Assembly (NCBI GenBank): GCA_007128345.1
Contig: SKXS01000183.1
Span: forward strand, 1-22,249
Source: Spirochaetia bacterium
Lineage (GTDB): Bacteria; Spirochaetota; Spirochaetia; PWKH01
Length of the DNA: 22,249 nucleotides
Direction: 5' to 3'
The notes below the pieces were generated by a model. It was not told the DNA's origin and made no database searches. It was given only the letters and a program-made list of their open reading frames with translations. The position numbers and the translations under genes were made by a program. Of the stretch, positions 1 to 7,027 are shown piece after piece. Position 1 is the first letter of the stretch. Each line of letters begins with the position of its first letter.

Positions 1-437
1 AAAATCATGTACTGCTGCAGTTTAGGGCTGCGAAGATCCAAGTACCGGTGCTGGAGCCGAGTCTCGGGATGTATTGACCCTGTGTGGAAAATATCAAAAG
101 GGGGGGTCTTAGAAGCATTGAGCAGTTCAGCTTCCAGAACATACACATCTATCTCTCCGGTCGGAAGAGAAGGATTCTCCATTCCTTGCGGGCGTTTTCT
201 CACTTCACCTGAGACTGCAATTACATACTGGCTTCTCAGTGTATGGGAAAGCCTGTGGGCTTGCTCACTATGTACCGGATCAAACACAACTTGAGTTATC
301 CCCCAGCGGTCATACAGATCAATGAACGTTACTCCTCCGTGATCCCGATAGTTTGCAACCCAACCGTTAAGCACCACCTGCGTTCCAACATCCTCTAAGC
401 GCAGCTCACCACAGGTACACGTCCGAAACAACTTCAT
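1..437 (-). CDS. aspS: Aspartyl-tRNA synthetase, N-terminal part (cut by window edge)
   Basis: The first 145 codons of a class II aminoacyl-tRNA synthetase that charges tRNA with aspartate; the rest lies beyond the left edge. Residues 1 to about 110 form the anticodon-binding OB-fold (NGWVANYRDHGGVTFIDLYD, then FDPVHSEQ). The family hinge RYLDLRSPKLQ follows at about 131-141. The start at 437 lies 2 nt after the gatB stop, and its Shine-Dalgarno sequence (AGAGGAG) is made from the last gatB codons, so it is last in a gatC-gatA-gatB-aspS operon. His33 (in RDHGGV) and Gly85 (in KRPQGMENP) match the residues that mark non-discriminating AspRS in Pseudomonas aeruginosa; discriminating enzymes such as E. 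coli's have Leu and Lys-type residues there. Identity is certain; dual specificity for tRNA-Asp and tRNA-Asn is inference, supported by the linked amidotransferase. Confidence 0.95.
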   Translation of the reverse strand, partial: MKLFRTCTCGELRLEDVGTQVVLNGWVANYRDHGGVTFIDLYDRWGITQVVFDPVHSEQAHRLSHTLRSQYVIAVSGEVRKRPQGMENPSLPTGEIDVYVLEAELLNASKTPPFDIFHTGSIHPETRLQHRYLDLRSPKLQQYMI

Positions 438-439
438 AT

Positions 440-1873
440 TCACTCCTCTTGCTTACAGCCTATCTCTTCCAACAGCAGTCTTCTGGCAGTCCGCGGATCC
501 GCTGATTGTCTGGTTTCCTTCATTACCATTCCCATGAGGTACCCCACCGCCTTCATATTCCCATCCCGAATCTGCTCAGCTGCATTCAGGTGTTCTGCGA
601 CTATTTTGCTGATAATTTCCTTAAGTTCTCCATCATCTTCAGCTTTTTTAAATCCTTCCTGGGCAATAACCTCTTCAGGTTGAACAATACCCCGCTGCAC
701 CATGAGCTCAAGAACCTGCTTCGCCTGCTGTACTGTCAGTTCTTCCGTTCCAGTCATCCTCACTACTGTGGTAACCGCTTGGGGAGGCAGAGTTCCGTCA
801 GACAATGAAAAAGCGTACCGTCCCTGAAGCTTTGCCAGTTCACCCTTAATCCATGCTGCGGCTGCTGCGACCTCCGTCCCCGAACTGATAAGCTCCTCAA
901 AGTATTCAGCCCGTTCGCGCTCTTCAGCAAGATAGTGCGCTGTCTCCTCAGTGAGCCCATATTCACGGATATACCGCAGTTCTCTAGCAGCAGGAAGCTC
1001 AGTCAGCGAACTTGTCACCCTGTTAAGAAATGCTTCTGAAGGAACAAACGGCGGGATATCAGGTTCAGGGAAATACCGGTAGTCCTTGGCTTCCTCTTTC
1101 GTACGCATGGATTCAGTCTTACCACTTTGTTCATTCCATAATCTTGTCTCCTGAATCACCGGCTTTCCAGCCTGCATAAGCCTGCTTTGCCGACGCACTT
1201 CGTATTCCAAGGCTTTCCTGACAAACCGTGAAGAATTGAGATTCTTGATTTCAACCTTAGTCCCCAATCCCATGCCGAGTGAATTCACTGAAACATTAGC
1301 ATCGCATCTGAGTGAACCTGTTTCCATATTTCCATCGCATGCTCTCAGGCAGCGTACCAAAGATCTGAATGACTGAAGAAACACTTCTGCAGCCTCCGGA
1401 CTGGTAAGCTCAGGTTCTGTAACAATTTCCAAAAGACTGGAACCCGCCCGATTGTAATCAAGCAGACTAAAATTCCCCTGATGAACCATTTTACCTGCAT
1501 CCTCTTCTAAGTGGATATCATGGATGTGCACCCGCTTAAGTTCCCCCTTCTCAAGGTAATCCATCCATCCACCCCTGCCCACAGGAGAAGAAAACTGAGA
1601 AATCTGATAATTTTTCGTCATATCCGGATAAAAGTAGTTCTTCCGGTCAAACCAAGTCTTCTGTGCCAATGTGCAGTTCAATGCCGATCCCATCAGATAA
1701 GAGAGAAAGAGAGCCTGCTCATTTACCGCAGGAAGCACCCCGGGATATCCCATGCAAACAGGACAGATGCGGGTATTCGGCTCTTCCCCGGAGATCATTT
1801 CACAACTGCAGAAAACCTTAGACCGGGTCATCAGTTGAATGTGTATTTCCAGACCAATGAAGATTTCAACCAT
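440..1873 (-). CDS. gatB: Asp/Glu-tRNA(Asn/Gln) amidotransferase subunit B
   Basis: GatB, 477 residues, the usual length. It is the kinase/transamidation subunit of cytoplasmic GatCAB, which phosphorylates the side chain of Asp or Glu misacylated onto tRNA-Asn or tRNA-Gln and converts it to the amide. Visible features are the family N-terminus EIFIGLEIHIQL, a zinc-type cysteine set (Cys22, Cys24, Cys37, Cys40, in FCSC and CPVC), the conserved GSLRCDANVSV segment, and a YqeY-like helical tail over about the last 150 residues. It overlaps the end of gatA by 8 nt. A strong GGAGGTGA ribosome-binding site sits inside gatA just upstream, which fixes the start. No active-site anomaly was seen. Confidence 0.97.
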   Translation of the reverse strand: MVEIFIGLEIHIQLMTRSKVFCSCEMISGEEPNTRICPVCMGYPGVLPAVNEQALFLSYLMGSALNCTLAQKTWFDRKNYFYPDMTKNYQISQFSSPVGRGGWMDYLEKGELKRVHIHDIHLEEDAGKMVHQGNFSLLDYNRAGSSLLEIVTEPELTSPEAAEVFLQSFRSLVRCLRACDGNMETGSLRCDANVSVNSLGMGLGTKVEIKNLNSSRFVRKALEYEVRRQSRLMQAGKPVIQETRLWNEQSGKTESMRTKEEAKDYRYFPEPDIPPFVPSEAFLNRVTSSLTELPAARELRYIREYGLTEETAHYLAEERERAEYFEELISSGTEVAAAAAWIKGELAKLQGRYAFSLSDGTLPPQAVTTVVRMTGTEELTVQQAKQVLELMVQRGIVQPEEVIAQEGFKKAEDDGELKEIISKIVAEHLNAAEQIRDGNMKAVGYLMGMVMKETRQSADPRTARRLLLEEIGCKQEE

Positions 1874-3287
1874 GGGTCACCTCCCCAGGGCTGAAACGCC
1901 TCGGCAGGGCAACTTCCGGGAAGCACCTGGACACATGGGCAGTCAGTCTTATCAATGACCGGTCACTCATAGCAGGTCCCATCAACTGCATACCGACCGG
2001 AAGTCCTGACTCAATTCCCGTGGGGAAACTCACCGCAGGAAGCCCCGCCAGGTTCGCCGGCAAGGTAAAGCGGTCTGCCAGCTTCTGCTGCATGGAGGTC
2101 AGTCCTCCGTCCCCGATTGGAAATGCCTGGATGGGAAATGTCGGCAGGAGCAGAACTCCCGCCTTGGTGAAGAGCTTTGAGAACTCATTGCGGATGAGGG
2201 TTCTGATCTTCTGGGCTTGTACATAGTACTGATCCTGGAATCCTTCTCTCAGGACATATGTTCCGAGCAGTATGCGTAGTTTCACCTCTTTACCGAATCC
2301 TTCATCTCGGGTTCTGCGCACCATGTGCTGGTGATCGTGCTCCTCCCTGCTCCTGGAGCCATACCGTACACCGGTATACCGGGCCAGGTTAGCACTTGCC
2401 TCTGCAGACGCGATGGTATAATAGGATGGTACCGCATAATCAAGAGAAGGAAGCTTTACCTCCACGATATTCCACCCAAGACTGCGGAATGCTTCAATGG
2501 CCTTGCTGTACCCTCGTAGTACTGGTGCATCCAGACCCAGATCCCCGGCAAGCACCGCAACGGTTTGTATCCCCTCAGTCAGATCTGTCGTATCACTGCA
2601 GTCAAGAGAAGTCTGATCTCTCCCGTCAGCTCCTGAGGCAGCTTCAAAGATGGGGATCAGCTGTTCAGCCTGTGCAGTCATGAAACCGATGGTTTCAAGC
2701 GAAGAGGCATATGCGGCCAGTCCGTAACGGGAAACTGTTCCATAGGTAGGCTTGAATCCAAAGATGCCGCAAAAAGCTGCAGGCTGCCGTACCGATCCTC
2801 CCGTGTCACTGCCAAGGGCAAAGGGCACATACCCGGCAGAAACTGCAGCAGCTGATCCCCCGCTTGATCCTCCTGGAACGCGACTGAGATCCCATGGGTT
2901 TACTGTAGGCTTACATGCAGAATTCTGGTTTGATGAGCCCATACCGAATTCATCGAGGTTTGTTTTCCCGATGGGTACTGCACCTGCATGCAGGAGACGC
3001 TCTACAGCAGTAGCTGTATAAGGTGAGCGAAGTCCTGCAAGAATCTGTGAACCGCAGGAGAACTGGAATCCCTTCACCGCAATATTGTCTTTTACCGCAA
3101 AGGGAATACCTGATAACGATCCATATTCCTTAACAGCTGGCTCTGCAAGTGACACTCCCAGATCGGTACGCAGTTCAAGAAACGCGCAAGTGTCGGTATC
3201 TAACGCTGCAACCGCTTGCTCATAGCATTTGAGATGCCTGGGTGATGATGTAATCTGTTTCCATACTGCTGGAAATAGCTCACTCAT
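1866..3287 (-). CDS. gatA: Asp/Glu-tRNA(Asn/Gln) amidotransferase subunit A
   Basis: GatA, 473 residues, an amidase-signature enzyme that releases ammonia from glutamine for GatB. The Ser-cisSer-Lys triad is complete: Lys66 in FAVKDNIA, Ser141 in the GGSSGGSAAA loop, and Ser165 in GSDTGGSVRQPA. The spacing between them equals that of characterised GatA proteins. The start codon overlaps the gatC stop as ATGA (4 nt), a translational-coupling arrangement, and the 3' end overlaps gatB. Gene order gatC-gatA-gatB is typical. The whole unit with aspS makes Asn-tRNA (and possibly Gln-tRNA) by the indirect route. Confidence 0.97.
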   Translation of the reverse strand: MSELFPAVWKQITSSPRHLKCYEQAVAALDTDTCAFLELRTDLGVSLAEPAVKEYGSLSGIPFAVKDNIAVKGFQFSCGSQILAGLRSPYTATAVERLLHAGAVPIGKTNLDEFGMGSSNQNSACKPTVNPWDLSRVPGGSSGGSAAAVSAGYVPFALGSDTGGSVRQPAAFCGIFGFKPTYGTVSRYGLAAYASSLETIGFMTAQAEQLIPIFEAASGADGRDQTSLDCSDTTDLTEGIQTVAVLAGDLGLDAPVLRGYSKAIEAFRSLGWNIVEVKLPSLDYAVPSYYTIASAEASANLARYTGVRYGSRSREEHDHQHMVRRTRDEGFGKEVKLRILLGTYVLREGFQDQYYVQAQKIRTLIRNEFSKLFTKAGVLLLPTFPIQAFPIGDGGLTSMQQKLADRFTLPANLAGLPAVSFPTGIESGLPVGMQLMGPAMSDRSLIRLTAHVSRCFPEVALPRRFSPGEVTHG

Positions 3288-3568
3288 GTCAGCACCTTCC
3301 CTATGGTTATAAATGATCCATTACGTTCAGGAGCTTCCTTCAGCAAGGCTTCTCGTACATCTTCATCATAGTGAACCGTATCACTGCGCAGCACCAGTCC
3401 GTCTGCGAGCGCGTGAGTTGTAGGTTCCACATCTGACAAATCAACATCTGACATGTGCTGCATATACTGCAGCATTTGCTTTATTCCTTGAGCAAGTTCA
3501 TCTTGTTCACTTTCATGCAGCTCTATCATTGCCAGCTGCCCGATCATGCGTATGTCATCCTGCGCCAT
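3284..3568 (-). CDS. gatC: Asp/Glu-tRNA(Asn/Gln) amidotransferase subunit C
   Basis: GatC, 94 residues, the small belt subunit that wraps GatA and GatB and stabilises the complex. It begins MAQDDIRMIGQLAMIEL, as GatC proteins do, and has the conserved middle segment DVDLSDVEPTTHAL followed by LRSDTV. A longer reading frame runs upstream to 3607, but the start at 3568 is preferred. It has an AAGGAG ribosome-binding site 6 nt upstream, and the extra 13 residues of the long form (rich in Tyr and Met) do not resemble GatC. It is the first gene of the gatCAB-aspS group, and a TTGACA box lies upstream at 3646-3651. Confidence 0.94.
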   Translation of the reverse strand: MAQDDIRMIGQLAMIELHESEQDELAQGIKQMLQYMQHMSDVDLSDVEPTTHALADGLVLRSDTVHYDEDVREALLKEAPERNGSFITIGKVLT

Positions 3569-3623
3569 TGACGGCTCCTTGTACATATATGGTGCATAAA
3601 TATACAAGAATTATGCTTTTTGA

Positions 3624-3651
3624 TAAATAGGCTTCGGGTATATGCTGTCAA
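3624..3651 (-). promoter_or_regulatory. Possible promoter for gatCAB-aspS
   Basis: On the minus strand a perfect -35 box TTGACA (3651-3646) is followed after 16 nt by TATTTA (3629-3624), a weak -10. It lies in the 93-nt gap between the upstream hydrolase gene and gatC. Transcription may also come from the hydrolase promoter, since no terminator is visible in the gap. Confidence 0.4.
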
Positions 3652-3661
3652 TTTTTCAGGA

Positions 3662-4486
3662 TCATCCGCAGGTAATCCTGGCTCCGCTATGCAGGTCAAT
3701 GTAAGATTCACGGTTAGCTGCAAGGTATTCCCTAGCCTTCTTTCCTGTACAGTGAGAAGCGCCAATCTCTCCTGTTACGAGATTGCAAACCTCGCTAAGC
3801 GTTTTCTCCAGTTCCTGTTTGCCTGTACTGCCAAGATGCATGCCCCCCATAAATGCCCGTATCGGCACGTGGAACCGTTCATGCACTGTATGGAGCATAG
3901 GTATTACGCCCGGATGGCAGCATCCGGCAATCACCAAGAGCCCTTCACTGCCTGCACAGACAAGCACAGCTTCGTCATGGAATGTATCCGGCTTCCATGT
4001 GCTGCCGTCGGTTACAAAAAACTCATCCGATACATGCACATAATCATCCAATGCGGTAAATCCGGACATCAGCCAGACTCCCGGGTACATCTCGCATACC
4101 GGCTCTTCAGCTTCTACCCAGCGGATTTGGTGCTCTTTCAGAAGCTCCTGAGTAAAGGGCGCTCCTATGTTCCTGGCTTCCTGATCATGAATCCGGTACT
4201 TCTTTGTGAAAAACCCGCTGCCCGTCCACAGGGGTTTTCGTATACCCGACGATATAAGCGCCGGATATCCCCCGGAATGATCATTATGTCCGTGGCTGAT
4301 AACAACACAGTCGATGCGGTTCAGATCGCATTCAGCTATCCGTGCATTGGACATAAACTTAGCTGAAGCTCCCGTGTCAAAGAGTATGGTTGGTCCATGC
4401 GCGATCTCCACCAGAAACGACAGCCCATGTTCTGCCAGATATGGACGCTCCCCGATATTGTCCATGAGAACGGTTATTGAAGTCAT
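3662..4486 (-). CDS. Metallo-beta-lactamase-fold hydrolase, COG1237 type
   Basis: A 274-residue cytoplasmic protein with the metallo-beta-lactamase fold. The metal-binding HxHxDH motif is at 65-70 (SHGHNDHSGG). Other metal ligands probably come from AGCCHPG and GGMHLG further on. The N-terminus (ITVLMDNIGERP, then ILFDTGAS) resembles the COG1237 group, which contains the archaeal dihydropterin-related enzyme of methanopterin synthesis, but most bacterial members have no proven substrate. No signal peptide or membrane segment is seen. It reads leftward from its own strong promoter at 4519-4547, divergent from hpt, and is followed 94 nt later by gatC, so it could be co-transcribed with gatCAB. 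Fold assignment is secure; the substrate is unknown. Confidence 0.88.
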   Translation of the reverse strand: MTSITVLMDNIGERPYLAEHGLSFLVEIAHGPTILFDTGASAKFMSNARIAECDLNRIDCVVISHGHNDHSGGYPALISSGIRKPLWTGSGFFTKKYRIHDQEARNIGAPFTQELLKEHQIRWVEAEEPVCEMYPGVWLMSGFTALDDYVHVSDEFFVTDGSTWKPDTFHDEAVLVCAGSEGLLVIAGCCHPGVIPMLHTVHERFHVPIRAFMGGMHLGSTGKQELEKTLSEVCNLVTGEIGASHCTGKKAREYLAANRESYIDLHSGARITCG

Positions 4487-4518
4487 CCGTGCACCTGCAT
4501 TTTCTTCCCTTTATGCAT

Positions 4519-4547
4519 AGTATAGGTATTTGATCGCCCCCTATCAA
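4519..4547 (-). promoter_or_regulatory. Sigma-70-type promoter of the COG1237 hydrolase gene
   Basis: Minus-strand boxes TTGATA (4547-4542) and TATACT (4524-4519) separated by exactly 17 nt. The predicted start of transcription is about 25-30 nt upstream of the coding start at 4486. Its -35 box lies only 11 nt from that of the divergent hpt promoter. Confidence 0.75.
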
Positions 4548-4558
4548 GGATGCCTCCC

Positions 4559-4586
4559 TTGACAATATCACCATATTTCATATAAA
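4559..4586 (+). promoter_or_regulatory. Sigma-70-type promoter of the hpt-purA-purB operon
   Basis: TTGACA (4559-4564), 16 nt, then TATAAA (4581-4586): a near-consensus promoter. Transcription should start near 4593, giving a leader of about 25 nt that is too short for a purine riboswitch. An AAGGAAGGA-type ribosome-binding site precedes the hpt ATG at 4619. Confidence 0.8.
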
Positions 4587-4618
4587 GAAGATGATACGAC
4601 CTTGAAAAAGGAAGGAAT

Positions 4619-5173
4619 ATGTCTCCTATAACAATCCCGCCGCTCAGTGATGATCTTGTCAGCGTGCTCATAGATGCGGACACCATTCAGCGTAAAGTCA
4701 GCGAGCTGGCTCAGAGAATTTCTGCAGACTACAAAGAGTGTAAAGAACTTGTTGTAGTAGCCGTGCTGAAGGGTGCATTCATTTTTGCCGCTGATCTGTG
4801 CAGACAGCTCTCCATAGCCCATACCGTAGACTTCATTGCCCTGTCTAGTTACGGGAACAGAGACTACACATCCGGCAATGTGCGGTTGATAATGGATGTC
4901 AGGGAAAACCTTGCCAATAAGGATGTGCTCATTGTTGAGGATATCCTTGACAGCGGACACACCCTCTCATACCTCGCGCGGAACTTTGCAGCCCGCCAGC
5001 CGTCATCACTGAAGACTGCGGCTCTGGTGAGCAAACCTGACCGCCTTATCACCGATATCAAGCTTGATTACCTCGGCTTCGAAATTCCAGACGTATGGGT
5101 AGTGGGATACGGTCTGGACTATGCTGAACAGCATCGTACCCTTCCCTACATAGCAGTCATGAATCGCACATAG
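4619..5173 (+). CDS. hpt: Hypoxanthine(-guanine) phosphoribosyltransferase
   Basis: A 184-residue type I phosphoribosyltransferase that joins hypoxanthine (and usually guanine) to PRPP to give IMP (GMP). The PRPP-binding motif is DVLIVEDILDSGHTL at about 101-115. The flexible-loop segment SSYGNRD is at about 76-82, and the base-binding region is KPDRLITDIKLDYLGFEIPD, where the Lys contacts the purine. The C-terminal VVGYGLDYAEQHRTLPYI is the usual HGPRT end. It is the first gene of a four-gene purine operon with its own strong promoter. The IMP it makes feeds PurA and PurB downstream. Confidence 0.93.
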   Translation: MSPITIPPLSDDLVSVLIDADTIQRKVSELAQRISADYKECKELVVVAVLKGAFIFAADLCRQLSIAHTVDFIALSSYGNRDYTSGNVRLIMDVRENLANKDVLIVEDILDSGHTLSYLARNFAARQPSSLKTAALVSKPDRLITDIKLDYLGFEIPDVWVVGYGLDYAEQHRTLPYIAVMNRT

Positions 5174-5205
5174 CAGCACTTCCCATACCAGCCTTGGAGG
5201 GGCAC

Positions 5206-5751
5206 ATGGACGATAAAATCTACGTCTCCTACAATGACATTCACTCTGCTGTTAAACGGCTGGCCCTTCTCGTTACGGCCTCCGAATTCAAACCCGATGT
5301 AATTGTAGCCATAGGGTCTGGGGGGTTCATCCCTGCGCGTATCCTGAAAACCTTTATTAATCGACCCATCTATGCTGTCGGAATATCCTACTATGGAATT
5401 GACAATAAACCCACTGAACTCCCCCAGAAGATCCAGTGGATTGACGAAGTGCAGCAGAAGCTTACAGGTAAGAATATCCTGCTGATTGATGAAGTTGATG
5501 ATACACGGATGACGTTGAGCTACTGCCTTGAGGAGCTGCTGTCCCATCATCCTCAAGAGATAGCTGTACTGGTAATTCACAACAAGAAGAAACGTAAACA
5601 AGCAGCATTCCCGCCTGAGATACACCGGTATTTCGCCGCATTTGAGGTTGAAGATCGGTGGATCAGATACCCGTGGGATGCGGAGTGTATAGAAGATCAC
5701 GATCTAATGGCTGAAAAAACAAGAAAGGCCATGAAGGAGGATACCCAATGA
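5206..5751 (+). CDS. Xpt1-like purine phosphoribosyltransferase
   Basis: A type I phosphoribosyltransferase of 181 residues. The PRPP motif NILLIDEVDDTRMTLSY is the form found in the COG2236 group that includes yeast xanthine phosphoribosyltransferase Xpt1. The N-terminal VIVAIGSGGFIPARIL is a second family mark. The ATG at 5206 is chosen over an in-frame TTG at 5194 because that TTG is itself part of the ribosome-binding site (TTGGAGGGG). It starts 32 nt after hpt and its stop overlaps the purA start as ATGA. Xanthine is the likeliest base given the motif and the neighbours, but hypoxanthine or guanine are possible. It is not related in sequence to hpt beyond the common fold. Confidence 0.82.
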   Translation: MDDKIYVSYNDIHSAVKRLALLVTASEFKPDVIVAIGSGGFIPARILKTFINRPIYAVGISYYGIDNKPTELPQKIQWIDEVQQKLTGKNILLIDEVDDTRMTLSYCLEELLSHHPQEIAVLVIHNKKKRKQAAFPPEIHRYFAAFEVEDRWIRYPWDAECIEDHDLMAEKTRKAMKEDTQ

Positions 5752-7019
5752 GTGTAACCGCTATAGTAGGAGCACAATGGGGAGATGAAGGAAAAGGAAG
5801 AATCGTTGACTATCTCGCTCAGGATGCGGACATGGTGATCAGGTACCAGGGAGGAGACAATGCAGGACATACGGTCATCAACTCCTATGGGAAATTTGCT
5901 CTGCATATTCTGCCTTCGGGAATATTCAACCCGAACACGTTGTGTCTGGTAGGAGCAGGAACGGTGGTCAACTTCTCTACCATGAAAGAGGAGCTTGTTG
6001 CAGTCAACAAAGTCGGTCTTGACGGGAGCAATCTTCGTATTGATACCCGGGCTCACCTGATCATGCCGTATCACTGCATGCTTGACGGAGCTGAAGAGCA
6101 GCAGAAGGATGCTAAATGGGCTATAGGAACTACCAAACGTGGGATCGGCCCGGTCTATGCTGACAAGGCATCAAGAGTCGGTATACGGGCAGGGGATATC
6201 CTCAATCCGGACAGGCTGAGGACTAGGCTGGAAATGCTCATTCCCAGGAAAAACCGTGAACTGGAGTACTACCAGCTCCCCGCAGTGAATCTTGATGAAC
6301 TGATGGATCTCTGCGCCTCATGGAAAAAGGAATTCGGCAGCCGGATCATTGACTCTCTCCCTGTAGTCCGTGATGCAGTTCTTACGGGAAAGAACATCAT
6401 TATGGAAGGCCAACTGGGGATTATGAGGGACCTTGACTGGGGGATATACCCCTATGTGACATCCTCAAATCCTACCGCCGGGGGTACCTGCGCAGGAGCG
6501 GGAATATCACCGAGAAGAATTGATGCGATATATGGGATTGTAAAAGCATATTCTACGTCCGTCGGCGGCGGTCCGTTTCCGGTTGAACTGCTTGATGAGG
6601 TTGGGGACAAACTCCGCACGATCGGAGGAGAATACGGAGCCACCACGGGAAGGCCCAGACGCTGCGGATGGTTCGATGCTGTTGCGGCATCGTATTCGTG
6701 CTGGATCAACGGATTCACCGGCATAGCAGTCACCAAACTTGATGTACTGGACAGCTTCGAAACCATCAAGCTGTGCAAGGCATACCAGTTAGGCGATGAA
6801 GTCATCGACTATGTTCCCGAGACTGCCCTCCAGGATATCGCCACACCGATTTATGAAGAGTGGGAGGGATGGAGGTGCGACACATCAGAGGCACGGGCAT
6901 GGGATGACCTTCCGGCTCAAGCCAAAGCTTATCTGAAACGTATCGAAGCTCTCACAGGTGCACCAATTAAGATGGTCTCTGTAGGTGCTGAACGGGAACA
7001 GCTTATCATTATTGATTAG
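5748..7019 (+). CDS. purA: Adenylosuccinate synthetase
   Basis: PurA, 423 residues: joins aspartate to IMP using GTP, the first step from IMP to AMP. The P-loop-like WGDEGKG holds catalytic Asp13, and GGDNAGHTV holds catalytic His41. GTTKRGIGP (127-135), SRVGIR with the subunit-crossing Arg, ATTGRPRRCGWFD (298-310) and the GTP base motif TKLDVLD (329-335) are all present. The loop that reads EGAQGTLLD in E. coli is EGQLGIMRDLDWGIYP here (220-235). The residue aligned with Gln224, which contacts the IMP oxygen, is therefore Leu223, with Gln one position earlier. This looks like a distinct subfamily rather than a dead enzyme. The start is fixed by AAGGAGG 7 nt upstream and the ATGA overlap with the previous gene. 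Confidence 0.95.
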   Translation: MSVTAIVGAQWGDEGKGRIVDYLAQDADMVIRYQGGDNAGHTVINSYGKFALHILPSGIFNPNTLCLVGAGTVVNFSTMKEELVAVNKVGLDGSNLRIDTRAHLIMPYHCMLDGAEEQQKDAKWAIGTTKRGIGPVYADKASRVGIRAGDILNPDRLRTRLEMLIPRKNRELEYYQLPAVNLDELMDLCASWKKEFGSRIIDSLPVVRDAVLTGKNIIMEGQLGIMRDLDWGIYPYVTSSNPTAGGTCAGAGISPRRIDAIYGIVKAYSTSVGGGPFPVELLDEVGDKLRTIGGEYGATTGRPRRCGWFDAVAASYSCWINGFTGIAVTKLDVLDSFETIKLCKAYQLGDEVIDYVPETALQDIATPIYEEWEGWRCDTSEARAWDDLPAQAKAYLKRIEALTGAPIKMVSVGAEREQLIIID

Positions 7020-7027
7020 GGGGTCCC

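Noticed and set aside
7..294. 95-codon plus-strand frame at the left edge
   Set aside because: It lies opposite the aspS N-terminus, whose translation matches the family well; the plus frame has no ribosome site or recognisable protein character.
3620..4366. 248-codon plus-strand frame opposite the COG1237 hydrolase
   Set aside because: The minus-strand protein has an intact HxHxDH motif and family N-terminus; the plus frame is a shadow with unnatural composition.
4587..4618. Purine riboswitch before hpt
   Set aside because: The predicted leader is about 25 nt, far too short for an aptamer.
4568..4960. 130-codon minus-strand frame opposite hpt
   Set aside because: It is antisense to a complete HGPRT gene and starts within the hydrolase/hpt promoter side without its own features.
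5194..5205. TTG start for the Xpt1-like gene
   Set aside because: The TTG is part of the Shine-Dalgarno sequence of the ATG at 5206.
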